Positions 17,658 to 26,802 of a stretch of DNA of 39,159 nucleotides are shown here, in pieces. The stretch's first letter is position 1. Every line of letters begins with the position of its first letter. The translations under genes were made by a program, and so were the position numbers. The stretch covers positions 1 through 39,159 of the forward strand of contig NZ_AUDJ01000040.1 of the NCBI RefSeq assembly GCF_000425405.1, in the 5' to 3' direction. Origin of the DNA: Ferrimonas kyonanensis DSM 18153. GTDB lineage: Bacteria > Pseudomonadota > Gammaproteobacteria > Enterobacterales > Shewanellaceae. The notes beneath the pieces are model-generated. The model had not been told where the DNA came from. It saw only the letters and a program-made list of their open reading frames with translations, and ran no database searches.

Positions 17658-17679
17658 AAGGCCCCATTACCGGGGCCTT
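17658..17679 (+). terminator. Terminator after yccA
   Basis: AAGGCCCC (17658-17665) / GGGGCCTT (17672-17679) followed by TTTTTA. It lies between yccA and tusD, so tusD may have its own promoter or be expressed by read-through. Confidence 0.88.
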
Positions 17680-17702
17680 TTTTATTGAATACTGCACACG
17701 AT

Positions 17703-18092
17703 ATGAGTTCTTTTTTAGTGGTCGTCAATGGCGAACCCTACGGCAGCCAGTCCGCCTGGTCTGCCCTAAAATTTTGTGAATCCGTCATTGAGGCGGGCCA
17801 CCGGCTGGAACAGGTGTTCTTCTACCAGGCCGGTGTATTGAACGCCTCCAGAATGCTGATGCCCGCCAGCGATGAGCTGAACTTGCTCGGTCGCTGGCAA
17901 CAACTTCACCTTCAACACCAGGTTCCGCTGATCAGCTGCGTCTCCGCCGGACTGCGCCGAGGAATCATCGATACCGAGGCTGCAGAGGATGCTGGCCTGG
18001 ACAGCGCCAATCTGGCCACCGGCTTTATCCTTGGAGGCCTCGGCGAACTGGTAACCACCATGCAAGCGGCAGACAGGACGGTGCAATTTTGA
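17703..18092 (+). CDS. tusD: Sulfurtransferase complex subunit TusD
   Basis: A 129-residue DsrE-fold subunit of the TusBCD complex. TusBCD takes persulfide sulfur from TusA and hands it to TusE for 2-thiolation of the wobble uridine of tRNA-Glu/Gln/Lys by MnmA. The active cysteine is C79 in ISCVSAGLRRG (E. coli C78). I begin at the ATG at 17703, which gives the usual start MSSFLVVVNGEPYG; the frame upstream crosses the terminator. Its stop overlaps the tusC start (TGATG). Confidence 0.95.
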   Translation: MSSFLVVVNGEPYGSQSAWSALKFCESVIEAGHRLEQVFFYQAGVLNASRMLMPASDELNLLGRWQQLHLQHQVPLISCVSAGLRRGIIDTEAAEDAGLDSANLATGFILGGLGELVTTMQAADRTVQF

Positions 18093-18448
18093 TGAAACAG
18101 CTTGCCATAGTCTTTACTCACATGCCGCACGGTCGCGCCAGTGGTCGGGAAGCGCTGGATCTGGCCCTGCTCAGCGCCAGTTATGACATCCCCACCCAAT
18201 GCTTCTTCGTGGGCGATGGCGTCTACCAACTGCTGTCCGAACAGGCCCCCAGTCAGATTGAGGCCAGAGACTACATCGCCACCTTCAAAGCCCTGCCCAT
18301 GTACGACGTCGAACAGATCTGGGTCTGCCAGCAGTCACTAGAACAACGGGGACTGAGTGCCGATGACCTGCTGATGCCGGTCAAGGTATTGACCCGGCAG
18401 CAATTGACCGAGCAGCTAAACGGCATACAACAGGTACTGACATTTTGA
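18092..18448 (+). CDS. tusC: Sulfurtransferase complex subunit TusC
   Basis: A 118-residue DsrE/F-like subunit: KQLAIVFTHMPHGRASGREALD at the N-terminus, CFFVGDGVYQLL, and a C-terminal LLMPVKVLTRQQL. It forms the TusBCD hexamer with TusD and TusB and is not itself the main sulfur carrier. The ATG at 18092 overlaps the tusD stop by one base; the TTG codon before it is probably not used. Confidence 0.95.
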   Translation: MKQLAIVFTHMPHGRASGREALDLALLSASYDIPTQCFFVGDGVYQLLSEQAPSQIEARDYIATFKALPMYDVEQIWVCQQSLEQRGLSADDLLMPVKVLTRQQLTEQLNGIQQVLTF

Positions 18449-18732
18449 ACGTTCTCCATACCCTCAGCCAATCCCCCAATGACAGTCATCGCCATCAACT
18501 GGCTATCGATTACGCCAGCGCCGGTGATGGCCTGCTGTTGATGCAGGACGCCGTGGTCGCCGCCACCCTGTCCGATTTTGCCAACCTGCTCCACGATCGC
18601 CCCTGCTACGCTCTAAAGGAAGACTTGCAGGCGCGGGGGTTGTTAAAACGAGTCCTGACCCCCATAACGGTGATTGATTACCCGCAGTTCGTCGATCTGA
18701 CACTGCACTACGACAAAGTACAGGCTTGGTAA
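18445..18732 (+). CDS. tusB: Sulfurtransferase complex subunit TusB
   Basis: A 95-residue DsrH-like subunit: [10 protein letters not shown] at the start, [46 protein letters not shown] at the end. The [10 protein letters not shown] block and terminal QAW are family hallmarks. There is no ATG in position; the start is TTG at 18445, overlapping the tusC stop by 4 nt, so translation depends on coupling to tusC. Confidence 0.93.
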   Translation: MNVLHTLSQSPNDSHRHQLAIDYASAGDGLLLMQDAVVAATLSDFANLLHDRPCYALKEDLQARGLLKRVLTPITVIDYPQFVDLTLHYDKVQAW

Positions 18733-18734
18733 AC

Positions 18735-19064
18735 ATGTTGAATTTCAATGGTCAGGAGATAGAGACTGACAAACAGGGCTACCTGCTGGACGCCAACCAG
18801 TGGCAACCGGAGATGGCACCTCTGCTGGCCGAGCAGGAAGGCATCAGCCTTAGCGCCAACCACTGGGAAGTGGTGAATTTTGTGCGGGCGTTCTACGAAG
18901 AGTTCAACACCAGTCCCGCCATTCGGGTGTTGGTTAAAGCCATCGGTCAGAAACTGGGCGAAGAGAAAGGCAACTCCAAGTACCTCTACAAACTGTTCCC
19001 CAAAGGCCCGGCCAAACAGGCCACCAAAATTGCCGGTCTGCCGAAACCGGCCCGCTGCATCTGA
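18735..19064 (+). CDS. tusE: Sulfur carrier TusE (DsrC family)
   Basis: A 109-residue DsrC/TusE protein. The penultimate cysteine C108 in PKPARCI accepts sulfur from TusD and presents it to MnmA. Other features are [27 protein letters not shown], and [20 protein letters not shown]. The ATG at 18735 is two bases after the tusB stop; an in-frame TTG at 18726 is unlikely. In E. coli tusE lies apart, near yccA; here it is fused to the tusDCB operon, as in Shewanella-like genomes. Confidence 0.95.
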   Translation: MLNFNGQEIETDKQGYLLDANQWQPEMAPLLAEQEGISLSANHWEVVNFVRAFYEEFNTSPAIRVLVKAIGQKLGEEKGNSKYLYKLFPKGPAKQATKIAGLPKPARCI

Positions 19065-19095
19065 CCTCTTGGTTGTTTTTTGATGGGGTTAAAGC

Positions 19096-19126
19096 AAAAA
19101 AAGCCAGCATCTCTGCTGGCTTTTTT
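19096..19126. terminator. Bidirectional terminator between tusE and gapB
   Basis: Stem AAAAAAGCCAGC (19097-19108) / GCTGGCTTTTTT (19115-19126) with a 6-nt loop. The A-run on one side and the T-run on the other let it stop the convergent tus and gapB transcripts. Confidence 0.92.
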
Positions 19127-19143
19127 GCTATTCAGGCAACCCG

Positions 19144-20571
19144 TTAAGACGGAATCACGTGGGTCGTCAGGCCCAGCATCTTCTTCATAACTCGAGTCAC
19201 CTGGCGGCTATAACCAAACTCGTTGTCGTACCACACGTACAATACCGCGCGGTCGCCATCGACGATGGTCGCTTGAGAATCAACCACACCGGCGTAACGG
19301 GAACCGACCAAATCGGTGGATACGATCTCGGTAGACTCGGTGAAGTCCACCTGGCTTTGCAACTCGGAGTGCAGGGCCACTTCACGCAAGAACTCGTTCA
19401 TGGTCTCGCGATCGGTGCCTTCGGCCAGGTTCAAGTTCATGATGGCCATGGACACGTTTGGCGTCGGAACGCGAATGGCGTTGCCGGTCAACTTACCTTT
19501 CAGCTCCGGCAGCGCCTTGGCAACGGCTTTGGCGGCACCGGTAGAGGTCAGTACCATGTTCAGGGCCGCACTGCGACCACGACGATCACCCTTGTGGTAG
19601 TTATCGATCAGGTTCTGATCGTTGGTGTAGGAGTGCACCGTCTCAACGTGGCCGTTACGAATACCAAACTTATCGTTGATGGCTTTCAGCACCGGAGTGA
19701 TGGCGTTGGTGGTACAGGACGCCGCAGACACAATCATATCTTCCGGCAAAATGTCCATGTGGTTGACACCGTACACCACGTTCTTGATGTCGCCTTTGGC
19801 CGGAGCGGTCAGCAACACCTTCTCCACGCCCTTAGACTTCAGGTGCAGACCCAGACCCTCTTCATCTTTCCAGATGCCGGTGTTATCAACGACCAGAGCG
19901 TTGTTAATGCCGTATTGGGTGTAATCCACCTGATCCGGACCATTGGAGTAGATCACCTGAATGTAGGTCCCGTTGGCGATGATGGCGTTGTTCTCTTCAT
20001 CCACCTCGATGGAACCGTTAAACGGCCCGTGGATGGAATCACGACGCAACAGGCTGGCACGCTTCTCCAGATCGCCATCGCGACCGCCTCGTACCACAAT
20101 GGCTTTCAGGCGCATGGAGTTGGCCACACCGGTGCGCTCAATCATCAAACGAGCCAGCAGACGGCCGATGCGACCGAAGCCGTACAGAACGACGTCACGC
20201 TGCTCCAGCTCCTGCTCGATGGCCGGGCCCATTTCCGCTTCAACGTAAGACTCAATCTCACTGCCGTCGCTGTGGTTACGCCAGTAGTTCATGGCCAGCT
20301 TACCGAGATCGATGCGAGCGTAGCGAACATCCAGCTTGCTCAGGGCTTCAAGGAACGGGAAGCTTTCACGCAGGCGCAGTTTCTCACCTTCGTGCTTACG
20401 AACCAGACGGTGAGACTTAATGATGTCGATGGTAGACGCATTCAGCAGGCTCTTACCATACACCAACACTTCGACGCCTTTGTTGCGATACAGCTTGCCA
20501 ATAATGGGTTGCATCGCTTCGGCCATTTCGAAACGTTCTTGCCAGCTTTTCAAGTGCTTGTCAGCGCTCAT
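19144..20571 (-). CDS. gapB: Long-form glyceraldehyde-3-phosphate dehydrogenase (GapB type)
   Basis: A 475-residue GAPDH with a ~125-residue N-terminal extension absent from ordinary GAPDHs (about 330 residues). The Rossmann motif GFGRIGR is at 131-137 and the catalytic SAASCTTNA has C286; HSYTNDQ and WYDNEFGYS follow. The acidic residue that binds NAD ribose (Asp in the INDL motif of the second GAPDH here) is replaced in AIVVRGGRDG, so NADP use is possible; that is inference. The start ATG at 20571 has AAAGGA about 10 nt upstream. It is divergent from the DUF2989 lipoprotein. Long GapB proteins in Shewanella are associated with gluconeogenic flux, while GapA serves glycolysis. Confidence 0.92.
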   Translation of the reverse strand: MSADKHLKSWQERFEMAEAMQPIIGKLYRNKGVEVLVYGKSLLNASTIDIIKSHRLVRKHEGEKLRLRESFPFLEALSKLDVRYARIDLGKLAMNYWRNHSDGSEIESYVEAEMGPAIEQELEQRDVVLYGFGRIGRLLARLMIERTGVANSMRLKAIVVRGGRDGDLEKRASLLRRDSIHGPFNGSIEVDEENNAIIANGTYIQVIYSNGPDQVDYTQYGINNALVVDNTGIWKDEEGLGLHLKSKGVEKVLLTAPAKGDIKNVVYGVNHMDILPEDMIVSAASCTTNAITPVLKAINDKFGIRNGHVETVHSYTNDQNLIDNYHKGDRRGRSAALNMVLTSTGAAKAVAKALPELKGKLTGNAIRVPTPNVSMAIMNLNLAEGTDRETMNEFLREVALHSELQSQVDFTESTEIVSTDLVGSRYAGVVDSQATIVDGDRAVLYVWYDNEFGYSRQVTRVMKKMLGLTTHVIPS

Positions 20572-20731
20572 TGTCAACAGATCCTTTATGATGCGCACAG
20601 TCTTCGGCTCAATGCTTTATAATCGTGATTAAGTTCAAAGACCATGAAATGGGTACAGATAACGTGGCTACGTTGGCCAACTGGCTGGTATTCTACAGAA
20701 CAACGGCTTCTTGATTCCAGCAACCTAAATC

Positions 20732-20746
20732 CGTAATTTAATTAGA
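20732..20746. promoter_or_regulatory. Candidate HexR box, gapB/DUF2989 interval
   Basis: CGTAATTTAATTAGA matches 13 of 15 positions of the gammaproteobacterial HexR consensus TGTARTTWNAYTACA (recalled). It lies about 160 bp upstream of gapB and 52 bp upstream of the lipoprotein gene. Confidence 0.5.
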
Positions 20747-20798
20747 GAAATCGACTAGATTTAGCCGATGACCGCAGAATTTTTGGTAAAATTACACG

Positions 20799-21587
20799 AT
20801 GCGAGCAATTGCCCTGGTAGCTCTACTGCTGCCCCTTAGCGCCTGCGACACCCGATTAACGCTGCAACAAGTGTGTGAAGCTCAGCCGCAAATGTGTCAG
20901 GACGTGCCCCTGACCGGCTGGTGTATTAAAGAGCGTTCGCAGGTGATCTGGACCCGTTACGAAGACGACCCCAGTGATCGCAGAACCATTTATAACGAAC
21001 TCATTTCCTTAGAAAACTATGTTGGCTGCATGGAAAAAGCGACCATGATAGAAAACCGCATCGTTGCCAAGGAGCGGGAGACGGCCCGAATCGAGAGCTA
21101 CATCGCTTCACAAAAAGCGCTGAAAAAGCTGCAACAATCGACCGTCAGCGACCCTTCCCCCTATCTCAGCTTCTACCACTGGACCCGGCTCAACGACCAC
21201 CAGGCACTGGCGCGGTTCCTGGATTCTGAGCGAAAAGGCGAACTGAACTCCATCCAGTTAAAGCAGTTTGCAGCGTCCTACTATTCTCGAATAAACCCTG
21301 AGAAAGCAGTCGCCTATCTATTGGACATTCTCCCCACCCTGCCCCACCCCGCTGTTGATACCTATCTGGAGCTGTCCAACGAATACCTGACACTCGACCA
21401 ACCAGCTAGTGCTTATCTGTTTGCTAAGATGACCGCACAGTTCAAACCCGAGCTGGTAAATGCGCAGCGACTGCGGCTATTGCAGGCTTCCAGCAAAGTG
21501 GACAAGGCCACTCTGGACGCCAAAGCCGCGACGCTGCTGGACAAGCTTGAGCAGGGCTCATTTACGGCAAACGACCTCAAACTGTAA
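20799..21587 (+). CDS. DUF2989-type lipoprotein
   Basis: A 262-residue lipoprotein with a short signal and a lipobox LSAC (C16), so it is lipid-anchored after export. The mature part is cysteine-bearing at first (QVCEAQPQMCQDVPLTGWCIKE), then helical with tetratricopeptide-like stretches (NPEKAVAYLLDIL, PASAYLFAKMTAQFKP). It resembles the uncharacterised DUF2989 proteins of Shewanella and Vibrio, which are often found between gap genes. No function is known. There is no Shine-Dalgarno; a TAAAAT box ends 6 nt before the ATG, so the mRNA may be leaderless. Confidence 0.82.
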   Translation: MRAIALVALLLPLSACDTRLTLQQVCEAQPQMCQDVPLTGWCIKERSQVIWTRYEDDPSDRRTIYNELISLENYVGCMEKATMIENRIVAKERETARIESYIASQKALKKLQQSTVSDPSPYLSFYHWTRLNDHQALARFLDSERKGELNSIQLKQFAASYYSRINPEKAVAYLLDILPTLPHPAVDTYLELSNEYLTLDQPASAYLFAKMTAQFKPELVNAQRLRLLQASSKVDKATLDAKAATLLDKLEQGSFTANDLKL

Positions 21588-21639
21588 TTTTATTTCTTTT
21601 TGAGTTACGGACTAAATGGTGATTTATTGCACGGAGCGC

Positions 21640-21657
21640 GCCTCGCCATCGCGAGGC
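21640..21657. other. Stem-loop after DUF2989 gene
   Basis: GCCTCGC (21640-21646) / GCGAGGC (21651-21657) with a CATC loop, without a U-run. It may be part of the 3' end of the lipoprotein transcript. Confidence 0.45.
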
Positions 21658-21758
21658 ACTGGTCACAGAAACAGCCGTTTTGTACTAGGCTTAAGCCAAC
21701 TAAAACTTGATGTGTCGTAACATTTACTCATTTATCACAAAATATTGCGGTTACGCCC

Positions 21759-21793
21759 TTGACCACCGCCATTAGTGTTGTAAATTAACCACA
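21759..21793 (+). promoter_or_regulatory. gapA promoter with overlapping HexR box
   Basis: -35 TTGACC (21759-21764), 16-bp spacer, -10 TAAATT (21781-21786). The box TGTAAATTAACCACA (21779-21793) fits 13 of 15 positions of the HexR consensus and covers the -10 and likely start site, a repression geometry. The gapA start codon is 30 bp further on. Confidence 0.6.
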
Positions 21794-21823
21794 ATTACAT
21801 AAGTTATCGAGATAGGTATCACT

Positions 21824-22831
21824 ATGATCAAAGTTGCCATCAATGGATATGGCCGAATCGGCCGCAACGTTGTGCGCGCGCTGTATGAGAGCGAGAAAGA
21901 CTACCCAATTAAAATCGTTGCTATCAACGATCTGGGTGACGCCGCCATTAACGCTCACCTGACCAAGTACGACTCCGTACACGGTCGCTTCAACGCCAAG
22001 GTTGAGCAGAGCGAAGGTGCCATCACCATCAATGGCGATGAGATCCGTACCTTCTCCGAGCGTGATCCATCCAAACTGCCTTGGGGCGAGCTGGACGTAG
22101 ACGTGGTGTTCGAGTGTACTGGTATCTTCACAACCAAAGCTACCGCCTCCAAGCACATCGAAGCCGGTGCCAAGAAAGTGATCATCTCTGCACCTGGTAA
22201 AGAAGTCGACGCGACCGTTGTTTACGGCGTAAACCACGACATCGTGACTTCTGACATGACCGTTATCTCTAACGCGTCTTGTACCACCAACTGCCTGGCA
22301 CCGTTTGCCAAGCCGCTGAACGACGAGCTGGGTATCGAGTCTGGTCTGATGACCACCATCCACGCTTACACCAACGATCAGCGTCTGTCTGACGTATACC
22401 ATTCAGATCTGCGTCGCGCCCGTGCTGCGGCCGTGAACATGATCCCAACCAAAACCGGTGCTGCTGCGGCAGTTGGTCTGGTTGTACCTGAACTGGCTGG
22501 TAAGTTTGACGGCGGTGCGGTTCGCGTACCAACCATCAACGTCTCTCTGGTTGATCTGTCCTTCGTTGCCAAGCGCGACACCACCATCGAAGAAGTCAAC
22601 GCCATCATCGCCAAGGCTTGCAGCCACGGCGCCATGGCCGAAGTTCTGGCTGTCAACGATGAGCCGCTGGTTTCCTGCGACTTCAACCACAGCCCATACT
22701 CCTCTACCTTCGACGCCACGCAGACCCGTGTTAACGGTCGCCTGGTTAAAGTCATGGCCTGGTACGACAACGAGTGGGGCTTCTCCAACCGTATGCTGGA
22801 CAACGCCGTTGTCCTGATGAACGCCAAGTAA
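21824..22831 (+). CDS. gapA: Glyceraldehyde-3-phosphate dehydrogenase (GapA)
   Basis: A 335-residue NAD-type GAPDH. NAD-binding [10 protein letters not shown] (6-15) and the second-strand Asp (D36 in AINDLGD) indicate NAD use. Catalytic [20 protein letters not shown] and [12 protein letters not shown] are intact. The overall sequence, with [16 protein letters not shown] and ATVVYGVN, is close to the Epd (erythrose-4-phosphate dehydrogenase) branch, but HAYTNDQ in place of the Epd HSAMHDQ favours true GAPDH. Codon use is that of a highly expressed gene. AGG lies about 9 nt before the ATG. A UUCG-loop terminator follows. Confidence 0.93.
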   Translation: MIKVAINGYGRIGRNVVRALYESEKDYPIKIVAINDLGDAAINAHLTKYDSVHGRFNAKVEQSEGAITINGDEIRTFSERDPSKLPWGELDVDVVFECTGIFTTKATASKHIEAGAKKVIISAPGKEVDATVVYGVNHDIVTSDMTVISNASCTTNCLAPFAKPLNDELGIESGLMTTIHAYTNDQRLSDVYHSDLRRARAAAVNMIPTKTGAAAAVGLVVPELAGKFDGGAVRVPTINVSLVDLSFVAKRDTTIEEVNAIIAKACSHGAMAEVLAVNDEPLVSCDFNHSPYSSTFDATQTRVNGRLVKVMAWYDNEWGFSNRMLDNAVVLMNAK

Positions 22832-22859
22832 GCGTTCTGCGGTAAAAACTCCTGACAGG

Positions 22860-22885
22860 GGCTCGCTTCGGCGAGCCTTTTTTTG
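22860..22885 (+). terminator. Terminator of gapA
   Basis: GGCTCGC (22860-22866), TTCG tetraloop, GCGAGCC (22871-22877), then seven T residues. A classic intrinsic terminator. Confidence 0.93.
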
Positions 22886-22902
22886 TGCCTGAAAAACCGC
22901 CT

Positions 22903-23560
22903 GTCGCTGTTGCCAGCGACAGGGGCCACTGGCTTTGGTTCTGGGTAGGAGCAGTAAAGACACTGGCTACCCGCGTGCGCGGGTACGACCCGGGGCCATT
23001 TTAAGCTCATTCGCACCGGAGCATTAAGGCGGCCACCACTACCGCCGCCAACACCTAACCCTCATCGTGTCGCCCTTGCCAGCGCGAGAGCCCAGTGGCC
23101 TTGATTTTGATAGAGGGAAAGACGCTGGGTACCCGCGTGCGCAAGAATGACCAAAGGCACAGACACTGGCTACCCGCCTTCGCGAGTAAGACAGAAGAGG
23201 GGTTGTCGCCCTTGCGAACGCGAGGGCCCAGTGACTTTGATTTTGATTGAGAGAAAGACACTGGCTACCCACGTGCGCGGGTACGACAGAGGGGTGATTA
23301 GAGTACGTAGGGAACCAACTGCACCGTGCTTTACGAAAACCACGATAACAACCGGGCTACCGCACATCCTATCAACTCACACCGTCGCCCTTGCGAACGC
23401 GAGGGCCCAGTGGCTTTGATTTTGATTAAGGGAAAGACGCTGAATTCTCGCCTGCGCAAGAATGACCAAAGGCACAGACACTGGCTACCCGCCTTCGCGG
23501 GTAAGACAGAAGAGGGGTTGTCGCCCTTGCGAACGCGAGGGCCCAGTGGCTTTAGTTGTA
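22903..23560. repeat. REP/BIME-like repeat cluster between gapA and eda
   Basis: A mosaic of palindromic elements. Head motifs gtcgcccttgcgaacgcgag (or close variants) begin at 22903, 23069, 23205, 23384 and 23520. Each is followed by gggcccagtg, a ttgattttgatt-type spacer, a caga/agacgctgg block and a tail hairpin such as TACCCGCGTGCGCGGGTA (22968-22985, perfect 8-bp arms). The units run head-to-tail. It fills most of a 789-bp gap that has no gene. Confidence 0.85.
22994..23078. repeat. 85-bp module shared with the right end of the window
   Basis: From gccattttaagctcattcgc to the tgtcgccc head, this module recurs at 39069-39153 with only two or so differences. It is separate from the palindromic units and suggests that larger composite blocks were copied. 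Confidence 0.8.
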
Positions 23561-23580
23561 TTAAAAAAGGGAAGATCAAA

Positions 23581-23605
23581 AAAGGCCGGCATAATGCCGG
23601 CCTTT
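23581..23605 (-). terminator. Terminator of the zwf-pgl-edd-eda operon
   Basis: AAAGGCCGGC (23581-23590), 5-nt loop, GCCGGCCTTT (23596-23605). On the minus strand TTTGATC follows the stem. Confidence 0.9.
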
Positions 23606-23620
23606 ATGAACCACTTACGC

Positions 23621-24262
23621 TTAACCGTTGACGTGAGCCAGCGCTTGGCTGGACAGGTCGCTGATGCGCTGCCAGTCGCCATCGCGTACGGCGTCAGACG
23701 GCGCAATCCAACTGCCACCGACACAGGCAACGTTAGACAGAGCCAGGTAGTCTTTGCAGTTAGACAGGCCGATACCACCGGTGGGGCAGAAAGTCAGTTT
23801 GGACAGCGGGCTGCCCATGGACTTGATCGCCTTAACACCGCCGCTGGCTTCTGCTGGGAAGAACTTCAGGAAGTGGTAACCGTAGTCCATCGCCTTCATG
23901 GCATCAGAGACCGAAGCCACGCCCGGGATCAGCGGAATGCTGCCTTCAGCACCCGCTTCCAGCAACGCACTGGTCACCCCGGGGCTGATGGCAAACTGCG
24001 CACCGGCATCCACCACCGCTTGCAGCTGCAGAGGGTTAAGAACCGTACCGGCTCCCACCAGGGCCTCAGGCACCTCTTCACGAATCAATTTAATCGCTTC
24101 CAGGGCACACTCGGTTCTCAGAGTTACCTCAAGGATACGAATGCCACCGGCAACCAGTGCGCGTGCCAACGGCACCGCCTGATCCAGTTGCTCAATCACC
24201 ATCACCGGAATCACCGGGCTGGTAGCAAAAACCTCAGCAGGCTGGATGCTCCAATTTTTCAT
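23621..24262 (-). CDS. eda: 2-keto-3-deoxy-6-phosphogluconate aldolase
   Basis: A 213-residue class I aldolase that cleaves KDPG to pyruvate and glyceraldehyde-3-phosphate, the last Entner-Doudoroff step. The catalytic E45 (LEVTLRT) and the Schiff-base K133 (FLKFFPAE) are at the same numbers as in E. coli Eda. GAGTV and CPTGGIG phosphate-binding motifs are present. It starts 12 bp after edd in the same operon, which makes this four-gene unit a full route from glucose-6-phosphate to pyruvate. Confidence 0.97.
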   Translation of the reverse strand: MKNWSIQPAEVFATSPVIPVMVIEQLDQAVPLARALVAGGIRILEVTLRTECALEAIKLIREEVPEALVGAGTVLNPLQLQAVVDAGAQFAISPGVTSALLEAGAEGSIPLIPGVASVSDAMKAMDYGYHFLKFFPAEASGGVKAIKSMGSPLSKLTFCPTGGIGLSNCKDYLALSNVACVGGSWIAPSDAVRDGDWQRISDLSSQALAHVNG

Positions 24263-24274
24263 CTCTATCCTCGC

Positions 24275-26089
24275 TTAATCTAACAGCGCCGAAGCACCAG
24301 TTTCCGGACTGGAAAGCAGCTTACGCATATTGCTGAACAATTCTCGGCCAAAGCCTTCGTCATTTTCCCGCAGGTCCACCGCAGCGATGGTGCGAGCATC
24401 CAATTCAACTTCATCCACCAACAGTTCGATGATGCCGTTTTTGGCATCGAGTCGAACCAGATCTCCCTCTTTCACTTTAGCCAACAGACCGCCATCGAGG
24501 GCTTCCGGGCTCACGTGAATGGCAGCAGGAACCTTGCCGGAGGCGCCGGACATACGACCGTCGGTGACCAATGCCACCTTAAAGCCTTTGTCCTGCAGCA
24601 CACCCAGTGGTGGCAGCAGTTTATGCAGTTCCGGCATACCATTGGCCTGAGGGCCCTGATACCGCACCACGGCGATGAAATCCTGATTCAGCTCTCCGTT
24701 CTGGAACGCTTCAGTCAGCGCCTTCTGAGACTCAAACACCTTGGCGGGGGCTTCCACCACCTGATGCTCTTCGGCCACGGCAGAGGTTTTAATCACCGCC
24801 CGACCCAGGTTGCCCTTCACCAGATTCATGCCGCCATTAGCCAGAAACGGGTTATCGATGGGGCGCAGAACGTCATCATCGGCGCTGGCTTCAGGAATAT
24901 CCTTCCAAACCACTTTACCGTCCACCAATTCAGGCTTCTGAGTGTAGCGGTCCAGCCCCTGTCCCGCAGCAGTCGTGACGTCGTCGTGCACCAGTCCGCC
25001 GCGACGCAATTCACGAATCAGGAAGGCCATGCCTCCGGCCTGATGGAAGTGATTGATGTCGGCCTGGCCATTCGGGTAAACCCGGGCCAACAATGGCGTT
25101 ACCGCCGACAGTTCGGCGAAATCCTGCCAATCGACAATGATGCCTGCCGCACGGGCAGCGGCCACGATGTGCATGGTCAGGTTGGTGGAGCCGCCGGTCG
25201 CCAGCAAGGCGACGATGCCATTGACGACACTCTTCTCATCCACAATCTTGTACAGCGGGGTAAAACTGTCCCCCTCCTGACTCATGCGGCAGACCTGCTG
25301 GCTGGCCAACTTGGTCAACTCATGGCGCAGGGGGCTGGTGGGATTAACAAACGAAGATCCCGGCAGTTGCAGCCCCATGGCTTCCAGCACCAACTGGTTA
25401 GAGTTGGCGGTGCCATAGAAGGTACAGGTGCCCGGGCTGTGGTAAGACGCCGACTCCGCTTTAAGCAAGTCCTCATCGCTGACTTTACCCTGAGCGTACT
25501 CCTGCCGTACCTTGGCTTTTTCCTTGTTGGGCAGACCCGATGGCATCGGACCGGCTGGCACAAAGAGCGTTGGCAGGTAGCCAAAGCTCATGGCACCCAT
25601 CAACAGTCCAGGAACGATCTTGTCGCAAATCCCCAGCATCAGCGCGCCATCAAACATGGCGTGAGTCAGACCCACGGAAGTGGCCATGGCGATGACATCG
25701 CGGGACATCAGGCTCAGTTCCATTCCGGGCTGGCCCTGGGTCACGCCATCACACATTGCCGGCACACCCGCCGCCACCTGAGCCACCGAGCCTACATCAC
25801 GACAGGCTTGTTTGATGATGTCCGGGTAGACGCCATAGGGTTGATGAGCCGACAACATGTCGTTGTAAGCGGTAACGATGCCGATGTTGTACTTATTAAA
25901 GTGCTGCAGGTCGTCTTTATCCTGCTTGCCGCAACTGGCAAACCCGTGGGCCAGGTTGGAGCAAGATAACTCCCCACGCTGAACCCCCTGAGCCTGTTGT
26001 TTGGCCATGCGCTGCAGGTAAGCCTGACGGCGGCCCTTGCTGCGCTGAACAATGCGTTCGGTAACGGCTAACACAGTAGCATGGGTCAT
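24275..26089 (-). CDS. edd: 6-phosphogluconate dehydratase
   Basis: A 604-residue [4Fe-4S] dehydratase of the IlvD/Edd family that converts 6-phosphogluconate to KDPG. Signature regions: [13 protein letters not shown] and [19 protein letters not shown], plus [15 protein letters not shown] and [14 protein letters not shown]. The length matches E. coli Edd (603). The ATG at 26089 overlaps the pgl stop (ATGA), so the two are translationally coupled. Confidence 0.97.
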   Translation of the reverse strand: MTHATVLAVTERIVQRSKGRRQAYLQRMAKQQAQGVQRGELSCSNLAHGFASCGKQDKDDLQHFNKYNIGIVTAYNDMLSAHQPYGVYPDIIKQACRDVGSVAQVAAGVPAMCDGVTQGQPGMELSLMSRDVIAMATSVGLTHAMFDGALMLGICDKIVPGLLMGAMSFGYLPTLFVPAGPMPSGLPNKEKAKVRQEYAQGKVSDEDLLKAESASYHSPGTCTFYGTANSNQLVLEAMGLQLPGSSFVNPTSPLRHELTKLASQQVCRMSQEGDSFTPLYKIVDEKSVVNGIVALLATGGSTNLTMHIVAAARAAGIIVDWQDFAELSAVTPLLARVYPNGQADINHFHQAGGMAFLIRELRRGGLVHDDVTTAAGQGLDRYTQKPELVDGKVVWKDIPEASADDDVLRPIDNPFLANGGMNLVKGNLGRAVIKTSAVAEEHQVVEAPAKVFESQKALTEAFQNGELNQDFIAVVRYQGPQANGMPELHKLLPPLGVLQDKGFKVALVTDGRMSGASGKVPAAIHVSPEALDGGLLAKVKEGDLVRLDAKNGIIELLVDEVELDARTIAAVDLRENDEGFGRELFSNMRKLLSSPETGASALLD

Positions 26090-26790
26090 GAGGCTTGACT
26101 CCAGTAAACGTCCACCGGGGTCTTGCGTTGATTGAGCACCGCCCGGATCGGCATCTCAGTCGCATCATCGGATTGCAGCACCTGCTCCAGAACGGCTTTT
26201 TTGCCTTCTCCGTGCAGATGCAGATAAATCTGTTTGCTGTCCAGCAAGGTCTTCAGCGACAGCGACAGGCGCCCATGGGGCGCGGTGGTCGGGTGTACCG
26301 CCAGACAGGTTTTAGGCGTTGCCAGCCCCAGGGCCAGTTGCTCTGAACAGGGAAACAGCGACGCGGTATGGCCATCGTTACCCATGCCCAGAATCACCAC
26401 ATCCAACGGCCGAGGCAGGTTTGACAGCACCTCTTCGGTCATCAGAACCCCCTCATCCACCTGGGCGTAGGAGTTCTTCAAACCACGGAACTTGGCCGCA
26501 GAGGCACGATTCGTCAGCAGGTGCTCACGCACCAGGCGCTCGTTGGAGTCGGCGTGCTCAGGATCCACCCAGCGTTCGTCCGCCAGGGTTACGAACACCT
26601 CTTGCCAGTCGATGGCCTGACGGGACAACTCTGAAAACAGCAACAGCGGCGTGCTGCCGCCGGAAACCACCAGCGAGGCACTGCCACGGCTATCGATGGC
26701 ACTCTGTAGCTGAGCAGCGATCTTCGCCGCCAGCGTTTGCGCCAGGTGCTGCGCCGTATCAAACGGCTTAAACACAGACAGTTTGATCAT
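26086..26790 (-). CDS. pgl: 6-phosphogluconolactonase
   Basis: A 234-residue DevB-type lactonase that hydrolyses 6-phosphogluconolactone. Typical motifs: [53 protein letters not shown] and [10 protein letters not shown]. It lies 12 bp after zwf and overlaps edd by 4 bp, so the enzymes acting in sequence are made from one transcript. Confidence 0.96.
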   Translation of the reverse strand: MIKLSVFKPFDTAQHLAQTLAAKIAAQLQSAIDSRGSASLVVSGGSTPLLLFSELSRQAIDWQEVFVTLADERWVDPEHADSNERLVREHLLTNRASAAKFRGLKNSYAQVDEGVLMTEEVLSNLPRPLDVVILGMGNDGHTASLFPCSEQLALGLATPKTCLAVHPTTAPHGRLSLSLKTLLDSKQIYLHLHGEGKKAVLEQVLQSDDATEMPIRAVLNQRKTPVDVYWSQAS

Positions 26791-26802
26791 AATTAACTTC
26801 TC

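Noticed and set aside
19159-20622. 487-codon frame opposite gapB
   Set aside because: Antisense shadow of a highly biased coding sequence; gapB has catalytic and cofactor motifs.
21824-22831. Erythrose-4-phosphate dehydrogenase (Epd) instead of GapA
   Set aside because: Sequence is Epd-like in places, but the HAYTNDQ motif and gene context favour GAPDH; Epd remains a minor possibility.
23039-23778. Several 60-100-codon frames in the gapA-eda gap on both strands
   Set aside because: They are read through the palindromic repeats, share the same repeated peptide patterns and have no start signals.
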